From: Mycobacterium shigaense
GTDB taxonomy: Bacteria > Actinomycetota > Actinomycetes > Mycobacteriales > Mycobacteriaceae
Length of the DNA stretch: 64,000 nucleotides
Direction of reading: 5' to 3'
NCBI RefSeq assembly: GCF_002356315.1
Contig: NZ_AP018164.1
Location: forward strand, 868,001 to 932,000
The notes beneath the pieces were generated by a model. The model was not told where the DNA came from. It saw only the letters and a program-made list of their open reading frames with translations, and searched no databases. This document shows, one piece after another, positions 23,931-35,627 of the stretch. The position numbers and the translations under genes are program-made. The first letter of the stretch is position 1; every line of letters starts with the position of its first letter.

Positions 23931-24869
23931 GTGACACATGCGATCAGGCCGGTCGACTTCGACAACCTGAAAACGATGACTTACGAGGTCACCGACCGGG
24001 TTGCGCGGATCACGTTCAACCGGCCGGAAAAGGGCAACGCGATCGTCGCGGACACCCCGCTGGAGCTCTCGGCGTTGGTCGAGCGTGCCGATCTTGACCC
24101 GAACGTCCACGTCATTCTGGTATCCGGTCGCGGCGAAGGCTTTTGCGCCGGCTTCGACCTTTCCGCCTATGCCGACCGCACCGGCTCGGCGGGCGGCACC
24201 GGCCCGTACGCGGGCACCGTGCTGGACGGAAAGACCCAGGCGGTCAACCATTTGGCCGATCAGCCGTGGGACCCGATGATCGACTACCAGATGATGAGCC
24301 GCTTCGTGCGCGGCTTCTCCAGCCTGATGCACGCCGACAAGCCAACCGTGGTCAAGATTCACGGCTACTGCGTGGCCGGCGGTACCGACATCGCCCTGCA
24401 TGCCGACCAGGTGATCGCCGCGGCGGACGCCAAGATCGGCTACCCGCCGACCCGGGTGTGGGGCGTGCCTGCGGCGGGGTTGTGGGCCCACCGGCTCGGC
24501 GATCAGCGCGCCAAACGCCTGCTTTTCACCGGCGATTCGATCACCGGCGCCCAGGCGGCCGAGTGGGGCCTGGCAGTCGAGGCGCCGGACGCGGCAGACC
24601 TCGACGAGCGCACCGAACGACTGGTACAGCGGATCGCGACGGTGCCGGTCAACCAGTTGATCATGGTCAAGCTCGCGCTGAATTCAGCTTTGCTGCAACA
24701 GGGTGTGGCCACCAGCAGGATGGTCAGCACGGTGTTCGACGGCGTCGCGCGCCATACACCCGAGGGACACGCTTTCGTTGCCGACTCGGTCGAGCATGGC
24801 TTCCGTGAGGCGGTTCGGCACCGTGACGAGCCATTCGGCGACTATGGCAGGCGGGCCTCGGAGGTCTAG
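23931..24869 (+). CDS. echA4: Enoyl-CoA hydratase/isomerase family protein EchA4
   Basis: This crotonase-fold protein has 312 residues, longer than the usual ~260 because of an insertion after the first oxyanion segment (about residues 85-125). The start is GTG 23931 behind a strong GGAGGAG site. The oxyanion-hole regions are GEGFCAGFDLSAYADR (~residue 66) and KIHGYCVAGGTDIALHADQ (~142). Reaction type (hydration, isomerisation or other) cannot be assigned. It stands between fadE8 and the PaaX-like regulator in one operon. Confidence 0.88.
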   Translation: MTHAIRPVDFDNLKTMTYEVTDRVARITFNRPEKGNAIVADTPLELSALVERADLDPNVHVILVSGRGEGFCAGFDLSAYADRTGSAGGTGPYAGTVLDGKTQAVNHLADQPWDPMIDYQMMSRFVRGFSSLMHADKPTVVKIHGYCVAGGTDIALHADQVIAAADAKIGYPPTRVWGVPAAGLWAHRLGDQRAKRLLFTGDSITGAQAAEWGLAVEAPDAADLDERTERLVQRIATVPVNQLIMVKLALNSALLQQGVATSRMVSTVFDGVARHTPEGHAFVADSVEHGFREAVRHRDEPFGDYGRRASEV

Positions 24870-24871
24870 TC

Positions 24872-25594
24872 ATGCGGAAGATGACGGCGCGTTCCGTGGT
24901 GCTCAGCGTGCTCCTCGGTGCCCACCCGGCGTGGGCCAGTGCCAGCGAATTGATCACGCTGACAGCGGATTTCGGGATCAAGGAGTCCGCGCTGCGCGTC
25001 GCGCTGACCCGCATGGTCGGCGCCGGCGACCTGATCCGTTCCGACGACGGTTACCGGCTGTCGGATCGGCTGCTGGCTCGCCAGCGCCGCCAGGACGACG
25101 CGATGCGCCCGCGCACCCGGAACTGGCGTGGATCCTGGCAAGTCCTCATCGTCACGAGCGTGGGCACCGATGCCAGCACCCGCGCCGCGCTGCGAACGAC
25201 CATGCACCACAAGCGGTTCGGTGAGTTGCGCGAAGGTGTGTGGATGCGGCCAGACAATCTCGAGCTCGAGCTCGAGCCCGACATGGGGAAGCGGGTGCGA
25301 ATACTGAGCGCCCGCGATGATGCGCCCGCTGAGCTGGCGGGTCGGCTGTGGGACCTGCCCGAGTGGGCCGGCACCGGACACCGGCTGCTTGATGAAATGG
25401 CCGGGGCCCGCGACATTCCGGCTCGCTTCGTGGTGGCGGCGGCCACGGTGCGCCACCTGCTCACCGACCCGATGCTGCCCGCTGAACTGTTGCCTACCGA
25501 TTGGCCCGGTGCCCCGTTGCGCGCCGCCTACCACGATTTCGCCACTGAGCTCGCGCACCGACGCAACCTGACCCAACTTATGGAGGTGACATGA
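24872..25594 (+). CDS. PaaX-like transcriptional regulator (Rv0674 type)
   Basis: The protein has 240 residues. The N-terminal winged helix reads SELITLTADFGIKESALRVALTRMVGAGDLIRSDDGYRLSDR, the pattern of the PaaX family, where ESALRVALTRM is the recognition helix. A middle domain (WRGSWQVLIVTS, ~residue 88) and the C-terminal PaaX domain follow. PaaX represses phenylacetyl-CoA degradation in other bacteria and responds to an aryl-CoA. Here, placed inside a fadE/echA operon and overlapping echA5 by 4 bases, it probably senses the CoA thioester handled by these enzymes. Confidence 0.85.
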   Translation: MRKMTARSVVLSVLLGAHPAWASASELITLTADFGIKESALRVALTRMVGAGDLIRSDDGYRLSDRLLARQRRQDDAMRPRTRNWRGSWQVLIVTSVGTDASTRAALRTTMHHKRFGELREGVWMRPDNLELELEPDMGKRVRILSARDDAPAELAGRLWDLPEWAGTGHRLLDEMAGARDIPARFVVAAATVRHLLTDPMLPAELLPTDWPGAPLRAAYHDFATELAHRRNLTQLMEVT

Positions 25595-26358
25595 ACGAGC
25601 CGGTGCGGGTAGAACGCAAGGGTCCGGTGACCACGGTGATCCTGGACCGGCCCGGCGCGCGCAACGCCGTCAACGGGCCGACGGCGGCCGCCCTCTACCA
25701 GGCGTTCGACGACTTCGATCGCGACGATTCCGCGTCGGTCGCCGTGCTGTGGGGCGACAACGGAACCTTCTGCGCGGGAGCCGATTTGAAGGCTTTCGGC
25801 ACACCGGAGGCCAACGCGGTGCACCGGGATGGTCCCGGCCCGATGGGGCCATCGCGCATGGTCTTGTCGAAACCGGTGATAGCGGCGGTAAGCGGCTACG
25901 CCGTGGCCGGCGGTCTGGAGCTGGCCATCTGGTGCGACCTGCGAGTCGCCGAGGAGGACGCCGTATTCGGTGTCTTCTGCCGGCGCTGGGGCGTGCCGCT
26001 GATCGACGGGGGCACGGTGCGACTGCCACGGTTGATCGGCCAGAGCCGGGCGATGGACATGATCCTCACCGGCCGCGGTGTCCGGGCCGACGAAGCGCTG
26101 GCGATGGGACTGGCCAATCGGGTGGTCCCGAAGGGCCACGCCCGCCGGGCGGCCGAGGAGTTGGCGGCCGAATTGGCCGCGCTGCCGCAGCAGTGCCTGC
26201 GCTCGGATCGGCTGTCGGCCCTGCAGCAGTGGGGATTGTCGGAATCCGAGGCGATCGACCGCGAGTTCGCGAGCATCGCCAAGGTGGCCGCTGAGGCCAC
26301 CGAGGGGGCGGGACGGTTCGCCGCGGGCGCGGGCCGCCACGGTGCGGCCGCGGGCTGA
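25591..26358 (+). CDS. echA5: Enoyl-CoA hydratase family protein EchA5
   Basis: The protein has 255 residues and starts in an ATGA overlap with the PaaX-like gene. Oxyanion-hole motifs GTFCAGADLKAFG (~residue 56) and VSGYAVAGGLELAIWCDLRVA (~92) are present. In the catalytic stretch FCRRWGVPLIDGGTVRLPRLIG the second canonical Glu position is not clearly kept (Asp-Gly-Gly), so classical hydratase activity is uncertain. It is the last gene of the fadE8 operon. Confidence 0.88.
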   Translation: MNEPVRVERKGPVTTVILDRPGARNAVNGPTAAALYQAFDDFDRDDSASVAVLWGDNGTFCAGADLKAFGTPEANAVHRDGPGPMGPSRMVLSKPVIAAVSGYAVAGGLELAIWCDLRVAEEDAVFGVFCRRWGVPLIDGGTVRLPRLIGQSRAMDMILTGRGVRADEALAMGLANRVVPKGHARRAAEELAAELAALPQQCLRSDRLSALQQWGLSESEAIDREFASIAKVAAEATEGAGRFAAGAGRHGAAAG

Positions 26359-26373
26359 TCCAACGACCCGCGG

Positions 26374-26841
26374 TCAGCTTCCCTTGCTGATGGTGTTGCC
26401 CGAGCCGAGGTTGTCCACCTTCGGGTCGCCGTCCCTGTAGGTGATGGTGTTGTTTAAGCCCAGCACCGTGATGCGTGTTTCGACCTTGTCGACGGTGACC
26501 TTGTTGTCGGTGCCGCCGATGGATACCGTCGCGCAGCTCCCGGTGACGGTCAGGGTGTTGTCCGAGCCTGCGACGTTGAGCGACTTGCCGGTGGCGCAAT
26601 CGAGGGTGGTCGTGGTCCCCATCGACCCGTAGTTCAGCATGTTGCCGATCTCCACCGAAGCGGTGGTGCTCGGGCTGCCCGTGGTCGGCGCGGCCGCGGC
26701 ACTGGTTGTTGTTGTTGTTGTTGTGCTGCCTGCCGGTGGGTTGGCTGTCGAACTGCAGCCGGCCAGCGCTACGGCGGCGACGGCCGGGGCCAACGCGAAC
26801 GCAGTCAGTCGGGGACAGCGGTCAAATATGTTGGCGTGCAA
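26374..26841 (-). CDS. DUF3060 lipoprotein (Rv0679c type)
   Basis: The protein has 155 residues. An N-terminal signal ending in a lipobox (VALAGC, Cys ~29) is followed by a Thr/Ala/Ser-rich linker with runs of Thr. A DUF3060 beta-helix-like domain made of short GxxNxV repeats (NVAGSDNTLTVTGSC, IGGTDNKVTV, VLGLNNTITYRDG, NLGSGNTI) completes it. It is likely anchored to the outer face of the membrane. Function is unknown. It pairs with the next gene, which has the same repeat type. Confidence 0.82.
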   Translation of the reverse strand: MHANIFDRCPRLTAFALAPAVAAVALAGCSSTANPPAGSTTTTTTTSAAAAPTTGSPSTTASVEIGNMLNYGSMGTTTTLDCATGKSLNVAGSDNTLTVTGSCATVSIGGTDNKVTVDKVETRITVLGLNNTITYRDGDPKVDNLGSGNTISKGS

Positions 26842-26886
26842 GGTTTCTCGATCCTCTCGATGGGACGGGCGGCGCAGGTGCGCGTT

Positions 26887-27255
26887 CTAGGTGCCGACCT
26901 GCTGCAGCCGATTCGTCATACCCAGTTCGCGGCCGCGATCCCAGAGGAACGGTGAGCCGCTCTTGTAGAACACCGTCTCGTCGTAGCCGTAAACGGTGAT
27001 GTCGTGCGAGACCGAGTCGGCGACGATGGTGTTCCCCGAACCCATCACCGTCACCGCGTAGCAGTTCCCCAGCGCGGTGACATTGTTGCCCGTGCCGTTG
27101 ACGATCAGCGTGGCGTCGTTGCAGTCGACCACCTGGACCGTGTCCTGCCCGATCACGTGCGTGTCGCCGTTGTTGGCGTGAGCCTGCGGTGCCGGGGCCC
27201 CAGCGACGGCGACGACACAGACCGCCAGCGAGCCGGTGACTGCGGTCCAGTTCAT
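26887..27255 (-). CDS. DUF3060 secreted protein (Rv0680c type)
   Basis: The protein has 122 residues. A signal peptide (hydrophobic core GSLAVCVVAVAGA, cleavage likely after AHA) leads into DUF3060-like repeats LIVNGTGNNVTALGNC, AVTVMGSGNTIVAD and ITVYGYDETVFY. The gene is transcribed toward the lipoprotein gene 45 bases away, so the two form an operon of exported repeat proteins. Role unknown. Confidence 0.8.
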   Translation of the reverse strand: MNWTAVTGSLAVCVVAVAGAPAPQAHANNGDTHVIGQDTVQVVDCNDATLIVNGTGNNVTALGNCYAVTVMGSGNTIVADSVSHDITVYGYDETVFYKSGSPFLWDRGRELGMTNRLQQVGT

Positions 27256-27405
27256 TGCGGGCCCCCTCGCGACGGGTGGATCAGCTCAACAGAGCCTGCA
27301 AAGAGATTACGTGCATACCCGCGCTCGATGGCAGAGTTTTCTCTCCAGTGGTGATCGCTCCCCACCTGGCGGTCGCCGGAGCAGGTTCGCGGGTGCGTCA
27401 ACTAG

Positions 27406-27420
27406 AGTCATTAGCTGACT
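27406..27420. promoter_or_regulatory. Candidate operator upstream of TetR gene
   Basis: AGTCA-TTAGC-TGACT is a perfect 5+5 inverted repeat that overlaps a possible -10 (TAGAGT, 27403-27408), 35 bases before the TetR start. It fits autorepression. Confidence 0.4.
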
Positions 27421-27454
27421 TTGATCCGGGTCCCGCTAGCGAAGGGCGATCGCC

Positions 27455-28099
27455 ATGGCAGCTCGGCCGGAACCACCGGCGGCCGGGCGTCAGCGCGCGG
27501 GCAGGTCTGCGTCCCGCCCCGCCAAGCTGAGTCGTGAGGGCATCGTCGACGGAGCGCTCACGTTCCTGGACCGGGAGGGCTGGGATTCCCTGACCATCAA
27601 TGCCCTGGCGACGCAGCTGGGCACCAAGGGCCCGTCGCTGTACAACCACGTCGACAGCCTGGAGGACCTGCGCCGCGCGGTGCGGATCCGGGTCATCGAC
27701 GACATCATCCTGATGCTCAATCGGGTGGGCGAGGGCCGTGCCCGTGACGACGCGGTGCTGATGATGGCCGGTGCCTACCGCAGCTATGCCCATCACCACC
27801 CGGGGAGGTACTCGGCGTTCACCCGGATGCCCCTGGGCGGCGACGACCCGGAGTACACCGCGGCCACCCGGGGCGCGGCCGCGCCGGTGATCGCCGTGCT
27901 GTCCTCCTACGGTCTGGACGGCGAAGAGGCTTTTTACGCGGCGCTGGAGTTCTGGTCGGCGTTGCACGGGTTTGTGCTGCTGGAGATGACCGGCGTGATG
28001 GACGACATCGACACCGATGCGCTGTTCTCGGACATGGTGTTGCGCCTGGCGGCGGGGCTGGACCGGCGCACCGCGGGGCACGGCGCCGGGCCGCAGTGA
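27455..28099 (+). CDS. TetR family regulator with WHG domain (Rv0681 type)
   Basis: The protein has 214 residues. A basic Ala/Pro/Arg-rich N-terminal tail precedes the helix-turn-helix (LTINALATQLGTKGPSLYNHVDSLEDLRRAV, residues ~45-75). The C-terminal domain contains FWSALHGFVLLEMTGVM, the WHG signature. In M. tuberculosis a TetR gene (Rv0681) also stands just before rpsL. It is divergent from the DUF3060 pair, which it may regulate. Confidence 0.88.
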   Translation: MAARPEPPAAGRQRAGRSASRPAKLSREGIVDGALTFLDREGWDSLTINALATQLGTKGPSLYNHVDSLEDLRRAVRIRVIDDIILMLNRVGEGRARDDAVLMMAGAYRSYAHHHPGRYSAFTRMPLGGDDPEYTAATRGAAAPVIAVLSSYGLDGEEAFYAALEFWSALHGFVLLEMTGVMDDIDTDALFSDMVLRLAAGLDRRTAGHGAGPQ

Positions 28100-28151
28100 C
28101 CGCAGGCCGCCCGGCTGACTCGCGCGCGGTGGCCGTCGTCCAGCGGCCGCT

Positions 28152-28181
28152 TTGACCTGTCCGACCAGGGCCGGGTATTGT
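28152..28181 (+). promoter_or_regulatory. str operon promoter (rpsL)
   Basis: TTGACC (28152-28157), 18 bases, TATTGT (28176-28181), leaving a leader of about 190 bases before rpsL. No other gene lies in 28100-28380. Confidence 0.65.
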
Positions 28182-28380
28182 GGTGGCTCGTGCCTGGCGG
28201 CTTACGGCGCCTGACGTAAGGGAGCGGATGCCGGGCTAATTCGCATGTCTCCGACGCAACGGATTCCTCCGCTGCCGAGCGCATGCGACACACCCGGCCG
28301 CGGGGTAAGGCGGCGGGGCATAACTGCAGTACACAGACTTAAAGACAGCTAGCACGACCTCGAACACAGAAAGCCGGTAG

Positions 28381-28755
28381 ATGCCAACCATTCAGCAGCT
28401 GGTCCGCAAGGGTCGCCGCGACAAGATCGCCAAGGTCAAAACCGCGGCCCTGAAGGGCAGCCCGCAGCGTCGTGGCGTATGCACTCGCGTGTACACCACC
28501 ACCCCGAAGAAGCCGAACTCGGCGCTTCGGAAGGTAGCGCGTGTGAAGCTGACGAGCCAGGTCGAGGTCACCGCCTACATCCCCGGTGAGGGCCACAACC
28601 TGCAGGAGCACTCGATGGTGCTGGTGCGCGGCGGTCGTGTGAAGGACCTGCCCGGTGTGCGGTACAAGATCATCCGCGGTTCGCTGGACACCCAGGGCGT
28701 CAAGAACCGCAAGCAGGCCCGCAGCCGCTACGGCGCCAAGAAGGAGAAGAGCTGA
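28381..28755 (+). CDS. rpsL: 30S ribosomal protein S12
   Basis: This 124-residue decoding-centre protein keeps the conserved loops [12 protein letters not shown] (Lys43) and [14 protein letters not shown] (Lys88). Both lysines whose change gives high-level streptomycin resistance are wild type. It is the first gene of the str operon; its stop overlaps the rpsG start by one base (TGATG). Confidence 0.99.
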
Positions 28756-29225
28756 TGCCGCGCAAGGGACCCGCGCCCAAGCGTCCGTTGGTCAATGACC
28801 CGGTCTACGGGTCGCAGTTGGTGACCCAGCTGGTCAACAAAGTTCTGCTGCAGGGGAAGAAATCGCTGGCCGAGCGCATTGTCTATGGTGCGCTCGAGCA
28901 GGCCCGCGACAAGACCGGTACCGATCCGGTGATCACCCTCAAGCGGGCGCTGGACAACGTCAAACCAGCCCTGGAGGTGCGCAGCCGCCGCGTGGGTGGT
29001 GCGACCTACCAGGTGCCTGTCGAGGTGCGTCCGGACCGGTCCACCACGCTGGCGCTGCGCTGGCTTGTCAGCTTCTCGCGGCAGCGTCGGGAGAAGACCA
29101 TGATCGAGCGCCTGGCGAACGAGATTTTGGACGCCAGCAATGGTCTCGGGGCCTCCGTCAAACGGCGCGAGGACACCCACAAGATGGCCGAGGCCAACCG
29201 CGCCTTCGCGCACTATCGCTGGTAG
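28755..29225 (+). CDS. rpsG: 30S ribosomal protein S7
   Basis: This 156-residue protein nucleates assembly of the 30S head. It begins [20 protein letters not shown] and contains [47 protein letters not shown] and the C-terminal [20 protein letters not shown]. All are typical of full-length S7. It is coupled to rpsL by TGATG. Confidence 0.99.
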   Translation: MPRKGPAPKRPLVNDPVYGSQLVTQLVNKVLLQGKKSLAERIVYGALEQARDKTGTDPVITLKRALDNVKPALEVRSRRVGGATYQVPVEVRPDRSTTLALRWLVSFSRQRREKTMIERLANEILDASNGLGASVKRREDTHKMAEANRAFAHYRW

Positions 29226-29317
29226 GAGCCGGGAAACGGCGCCAATTGGCAGGGTGGCCGGGCGGCGCGAGACCGACAGCGAACTAACCAAGCAATCGAA
29301 AGAGTGGGAAGACTTCT

Positions 29318-31423
29318 GTGGCACAGAAGGACGTGCTGACCGACCTGACCAAGGTCCGCAATATCGGCATCATGGCGCACATCGACGCCGGCAAGACCAC
29401 GACGACCGAGCGCATCCTCTACTACACCGGCATCAGCTACAAGATCGGTGAGGTGCACGACGGTGCCGCCACCATGGACTGGATGGAGCAGGAGCAGGAG
29501 CGGGGGATCACCATCACCTCCGCCGCCACCACCTGCTTCTGGAACGACAACCAGATCAACATCATCGACACCCCGGGCCACGTCGACTTCACCGTCGAGG
29601 TGGAGCGCAGCCTGCGCGTGCTCGACGGTGCCGTGGCCGTCTTCGACGGCAAGGAGGGTGTCGAGCCGCAGTCCGAGCAGGTTTGGCGGCAGGCCGACAA
29701 GTACGACGTTCCGCGCATCTGCTTCGTCAACAAGATGGACAAGATCGGCGCCGACTTCTATTTCTCGGTGAAGACCATGGAGGAGCGCCTCGGCGCCAAC
29801 GTCATTCCGATTCAGCTGCCCGTCGGCTCCGAAGGTGACTTCGAGGGCGTCATCGACCTGGTCGAGATGAAGGCCAAGGTGTGGAGCGCCGAGGCCAAGC
29901 TGGGTGAGAAGTACGACGTCGTCGACATCCCCGCCGACCTGCAGGACAAGGCCGACGAGTACCGCACCAAGTTGCTCGAGGCCGTCGCCGAGACCGACGA
30001 GGCGTTGCTGGAGAAGTACCTCGGCGGCGAAGAGCTCACGGTCGCCGAGATCAAGGGCGCGATCCGCAAGCTGACCATCAGCTCGGAGGCCTACCCGGTG
30101 CTGTGCGGCAGTGCGTTCAAGAACAAGGGCGTGCAGCCGATGCTCGACGCCGTCATCGACTACCTGCCCTCGCCGCTGGACGTGCCGCCTGCCATCGGCC
30201 ACGCGCCAGGCAAGGAGGACGAGGAGAGCGTCCGCAAGCCGTCGACCGACGAGCCGTTCTCGGCGCTGGCGTTCAAGGTCGCCACGCACCCGTTCTTCGG
30301 CAAGCTGACCTACGTCCGGGTGTACTCGGGCAAGGTCGACTCCGGCAGCCAGGTCATCAACGCCACCAAGGGTAAGAAGGAGCGGCTGGGCAAGCTGTTC
30401 CAGATGCACTCCAACAAGGAGAACCCGGTGGAGACCGCGTCGGCGGGCCACATCTACGCGGTGATCGGGCTCAAGGACACCACCACCGGTGACACCTTGA
30501 GCGACCCCAACAACCAGATCGTGCTGGAGTCGATGACCTTCCCCGACCCGGTCATCGAGGTCGCCATCGAGCCCAAGACAAAGAGCGACCAGGAGAAGCT
30601 GAGCCTGTCGATCCAGAAGCTCGCCGAAGAAGACCCGACGTTCAAGGTGCACCTGGACCAGGAGACCGGCCAGACCGTGATCGGCGGCATGGGCGAGTTG
30701 CACCTGGACATTCTGGTGGACCGCATGCGCCGCGAGTTCAAGGTCGAGGCCAACGTCGGCAAGCCGCAGGTGGCCTACAAGGAGACCATCAAGCGGGCGG
30801 CCAACAACGTCGAGTTCACCCACAAGAAGCAGACGGGTGGCTCGGGCCAGTTCGCCAAGGTCATCATCAACCTCGAGCCGTTCACCGGCGAAGACGGTGC
30901 CACCTACGAGTTCGAGAACAAGGTCACCGGTGGGCGCATCCCGCGGGAGTACATCCCGTCGGTGGACGCCGGCGCCCAGGACGCGATGCAGTACGGCGTG
31001 CTGGCCGGCTACCCGCTGGTGAACATGAAGGTCACCTTGCTTGACGGCGCCTACCACGAGGTGGACTCCTCGGAAATGGCGTTCAAGATCGCGGGTTCAC
31101 AGGTGCTGAAAAAGGCTGCGCAGCAAGCCCAGCCGGTGATCCTCGAGCCGATTATGGCGGTCGAAGTGACCACACCCGAGGACTACATGGGTGACGTGAT
31201 CGGCGACCTGAACTCTCGCCGTGGCCAGATTCAGGCCATGGAGGAGCGGGCTGGTGCGCGCGTCGTTCGGGCGCACGTGCCGCTGTCGGAGATGTTCGGC
31301 TACGTCGGCGACCTGCGGTCCAAGACACAAGGCCGGGCGAACTACTCCATGGTGTTCGACTCGTACGCGGAAGTTCCGTCGAACGTGTCGAAGGAGATCA
31401 TCGCGAAGGCGACGGGCGAGTGA
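29318..31423 (+). CDS. fusA1: Elongation factor G
   Basis: This 701-residue translocase GTPase has G1 [12 protein letters not shown] (~residue 20), G2 in [10 protein letters not shown]3 DTPGHVDF (~85) and G4 NKMDKIGAD (~138), followed by the five EF-G domains, including [14 protein letters not shown] in domain III and the domain [14 protein letters not shown]. The start is GTG 29318 behind a GGGAAG site. The gap of 92 bases after rpsG holds no gene. Confidence 0.99.
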   Translation: MAQKDVLTDLTKVRNIGIMAHIDAGKTTTTERILYYTGISYKIGEVHDGAATMDWMEQEQERGITITSAATTCFWNDNQINIIDTPGHVDFTVEVERSLRVLDGAVAVFDGKEGVEPQSEQVWRQADKYDVPRICFVNKMDKIGADFYFSVKTMEERLGANVIPIQLPVGSEGDFEGVIDLVEMKAKVWSAEAKLGEKYDVVDIPADLQDKADEYRTKLLEAVAETDEALLEKYLGGEELTVAEIKGAIRKLTISSEAYPVLCGSAFKNKGVQPMLDAVIDYLPSPLDVPPAIGHAPGKEDEESVRKPSTDEPFSALAFKVATHPFFGKLTYVRVYSGKVDSGSQVINATKGKKERLGKLFQMHSNKENPVETASAGHIYAVIGLKDTTTGDTLSDPNNQIVLESMTFPDPVIEVAIEPKTKSDQEKLSLSIQKLAEEDPTFKVHLDQETGQTVIGGMGELHLDILVDRMRREFKVEANVGKPQVAYKETIKRAANNVEFTHKKQTGGSGQFAKVIINLEPFTGEDGATYEFENKVTGGRIPREYIPSVDAGAQDAMQYGVLAGYPLVNMKVTLLDGAYHEVDSSEMAFKIAGSQVLKKAAQQAQPVILEPIMAVEVTTPEDYMGDVIGDLNSRRGQIQAMEERAGARVVRAHVPLSEMFGYVGDLRSKTQGRANYSMVFDSYAEVPSNVSKEIIAKATGE

Positions 31424-31605
31424 GTCGCGAGGCGACGGCGAGTGAGCGCAGCTCACGAGTGAGGAGCCGAGCAATGAATTCGTCGGATCCGAGCGGTGGT
31501 CGTCAGTCCGCCAAGGGGTAACCTGGCCCGGTCACAAACCGCGGCACAACTACAAACATCAACACTGCTTTTTAACAAGCACCAACAGTCCAGGAGGACA
31601 CAAAA
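31424..31605 (+). other. fusA-tuf spacer with MIRU-like repeat segment
   Basis: The first 50 bases carry a dyad GTGAGC-GCA-GCTCAC (31442-31456) and then GAGTGAGGAGCCGAGCAATG, a pattern seen at mycobacterial interspersed repeats near gene ends. The remainder leads to the AGGAGG site of tuf. No coding region is seen. Confidence 0.4.
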
Positions 31606-32796
31606 GTGGCGAAGGCGAAGTTCGAGCGGACGAAGCCGCACGTCAACATCGGGACCATTGGTCACGTTGACCACGGCAAGACCACGCTGACCGCGGCTAT
31701 CACCAAGGTTTTGCACGACAAGTACCCCAACCTGAACGAGTCGCGCGCATTCGACCAGATCGACAATGCGCCCGAGGAGCGTCAGCGCGGTATCACGATC
31801 AACATCTCGCACGTCGAGTACCAGACCGAGAAGCGGCACTACGCCCACGTCGACGCCCCGGGTCACGCCGACTACATCAAGAACATGATCACCGGCGCCG
31901 CCCAGATGGATGGCGCGATCCTGGTGGTAGCCGCGACTGACGGACCGATGCCGCAGACCCGGGAGCACGTGCTGCTGGCCCGCCAGGTCGGCGTGCCCTA
32001 CATCCTGGTGGCGCTGAACAAGGCCGACATGGTCGACGACGAGGAGCTGCTCGAGCTCGTCGAGCTGGAGGTCCGCGAGCTGCTGGCCGCCCAGGAGTTC
32101 GACGAGGAGGCCCCGGTTATCCGCGTCTCGGCGCTGAAGGCGCTGGAGGGCGACGCCGAGTGGGTGAAGTCCGTCGAGGAGCTGATGGACGCCGTCGACG
32201 AGTCGATCCCGGACCCCGTCCGCGAGACCGACAAGCCGTTCCTGATGCCTGTTGAGGACGTCTTCACGATCACCGGCCGTGGCACCGTGGTGACCGGTCG
32301 TGTGGAGCGCGGCGTCATCAACGTGAACGAGGAAGTCGAGATTGTCGGCATCCGTCCGACTAGCACCAAGACCACGGTCACCGGTGTGGAGATGTTCCGC
32401 AAGCTGCTGGACCAGGGCCAAGCCGGCGACAACGTCGGGCTGCTGCTGCGTGGTATCAAGCGTGAGGACGTCGAGCGCGGTCAGGTCGTGGTCAAGCCCG
32501 GCACCACCACGCCGCACACCGAGTTCGAGGGCAGCGTCTACATCCTGTCCAAGGACGAGGGCGGCCGGCACACGCCGTTCTTCAACAACTACCGTCCGCA
32601 GTTCTACTTCCGCACCACCGACGTGACCGGTGTGGTGACGCTGCCGGAGGGCACCGAGATGGTAATGCCCGGTGACAACACCAACATCTCGGTGAAGCTG
32701 ATCCAGCCCGTCGCCATGGACGACGGTCTGCGATTCGCGATCCGCGAGGGTGGCCGCACCGTCGGCGCCGGCCGGGTCGTCAAGATCATCAACTGA
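31606..32796 (+). CDS. tuf: Elongation factor Tu
   Basis: This 396-residue GTPase carries aminoacyl-tRNA to the ribosome. G1 is [11 protein letters not shown] (~residue 19), switch I contains [15 protein letters not shown]3 is DAPGHADY (~81), and G4 is NKADMVDD (~136). Domains 2 and 3 are complete, with [13 protein letters not shown] and [13 protein letters not shown]. The start is GTG after an AGGAGG site. It ends the str operon. Confidence 0.99.
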   Translation: MAKAKFERTKPHVNIGTIGHVDHGKTTLTAAITKVLHDKYPNLNESRAFDQIDNAPEERQRGITINISHVEYQTEKRHYAHVDAPGHADYIKNMITGAAQMDGAILVVAATDGPMPQTREHVLLARQVGVPYILVALNKADMVDDEELLELVELEVRELLAAQEFDEEAPVIRVSALKALEGDAEWVKSVEELMDAVDESIPDPVRETDKPFLMPVEDVFTITGRGTVVTGRVERGVINVNEEVEIVGIRPTSTKTTVTGVEMFRKLLDQGQAGDNVGLLLRGIKREDVERGQVVVKPGTTTPHTEFEGSVYILSKDEGGRHTPFFNNYRPQFYFRTTDVTGVVTLPEGTEMVMPGDNTNISVKLIQPVAMDDGLRFAIREGGRTVGAGRVVKIIN

Positions 32797-32812
32797 TACA
32801 CCAGGCATAGTC

Positions 32813-32860
32813 AGCACAAGGCCCGGGTTGCCAGCGGCAATTCGGGCCTTGTGCTTTCGT
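32813..32860. terminator. Intrinsic terminator after tuf
   Basis: AGCACAAGGCCCG (32813-32825) pairs with CGGGCCTTGTGCT (32843-32855), with an inner GTTGCC/GGCAAT stem, followed by a T-rich stretch (TTTCGTTT). Confidence 0.85.
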
Positions 32861-32961
32861 TTGGGTCAAAATCGTGCGCCCAACTCCGGTAAGATCAACG
32901 ATGCCCAGTATCGAGTTGACGGTGCGTTTGGCCCACCGTCGCGGTCTGGCGGGAGGTTCGG

Positions 32962-33756
32962 ATGTCGTTTGTGAACGCGACGCCGGAGTATGTGGCGGCG
33001 GCGGCATCTGACCTGGCCAATATCGGATCGGCGATCGGCGACGCCAACTTGGCGGCATCGGGTCCAACCTCCAGCGTTTCTGCGGCGGGCGCCGATGTCG
33101 TCTCGGCGACCATCGCCCAGCTCTTCGGCGCGCATGCGCAGGCATATCAGGCGATCAGCGCCCAGGCGGCGCAGTTCCACCAGCAATTCGTCCAGTTGAT
33201 GAGCAGCGGCGCCGCCGAGTATGCGGGCGTCGAGGCGTCCAACGCCGCGCCCCTGCAGGCGACGCAGCCGCTGATCAGCGGCGCGGCGCAGGCGGGTTCG
33301 GTCGCGGCGGGGGTGCCCGCGGCGGGTGCGGCGCAGGCACCTGCCGCTGTGGCGCCGGCCGCGGCCCCGGCCGCCGCTGCCGCGCCGCTGTCGTCGGCCG
33401 TCTCCCCGGCGGTGGCGGCGCCGGTGAGCGCCGCGATCGCCTCGTCGCCGGCCGGATCGCCGGCAACCGGCGCTGTGCTCGCGTCGGCGCGGGTCGAGAC
33501 GCCGGGATATCCAGATGCGCCCGCAGCGCCCGCGGCTGCTTCCGCGCCAGCGGAAATAGACGCCGCGGTGTCGTCGGCCACCGCGCTGCCGGTCGCCCCG
33601 CAGGCGGAAGCCTTGGACGTGTCGTCGGCCAGCGCCCTGCCGGCGGTGGCGCCGCCGGTCGCGGCCGCGCCCGCGGTGCTGGCAGCGTCGCACGCGAACG
33701 CACCGACCGCCGGCTCGGATGCCGCCAAGATGCGGCCGAAAGTGACGCCACGCTGA
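32962..33756 (+). CDS. PE family protein
   Basis: The protein has 264 residues. The N-terminal ~95 residues form the two-helix PE domain (MSFVNATPEYVAAAASDLANIGSAIGDAN..., later TIAQLFGAHAQAYQAISAQAAQFHQQFVQLM). A type VII secretion signal of the YxxxD/E form is present as YAGVE at about residue 92. The remaining 165 residues are low-complexity Ala/Pro/Val/Ser without PGRS repeats or an enzyme domain. GGGAGG precedes the ATG. There is no adjacent PPE or Esx partner, so its ESX system is unknown. It is likely a cell-surface or secreted protein. Confidence 0.85.
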   Translation: MSFVNATPEYVAAAASDLANIGSAIGDANLAASGPTSSVSAAGADVVSATIAQLFGAHAQAYQAISAQAAQFHQQFVQLMSSGAAEYAGVEASNAAPLQATQPLISGAAQAGSVAAGVPAAGAAQAPAAVAPAAAPAAAAAPLSSAVSPAVAAPVSAAIASSPAGSPATGAVLASARVETPGYPDAPAAPAAASAPAEIDAAVSSATALPVAPQAEALDVSSASALPAVAPPVAAAPAVLAASHANAPTAGSDAAKMRPKVTPR

Positions 33757-33889
33757 ACGCTTGCGCCGGTGGAAGCGCTTAACTAGCCCGCAAAGCCAAG
33801 AGCAAACGCGGACGCGACTGCGGTTCCGCTGTACCGCGACCGGCGCGGGGCTAGTCTGGCACGGACTCCCCGAGGGCTAGGAGAGATAC

Positions 33890-35618
<1,729 letters not shown>

Positions 35619-35627
35619 TTCGCGATC

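Noticed and set aside
28100..28380. A tRNA or small RNA gene before rpsL
   Set aside because: No cloverleaf or conserved tRNA arm found; the region fits a promoter and long leader.
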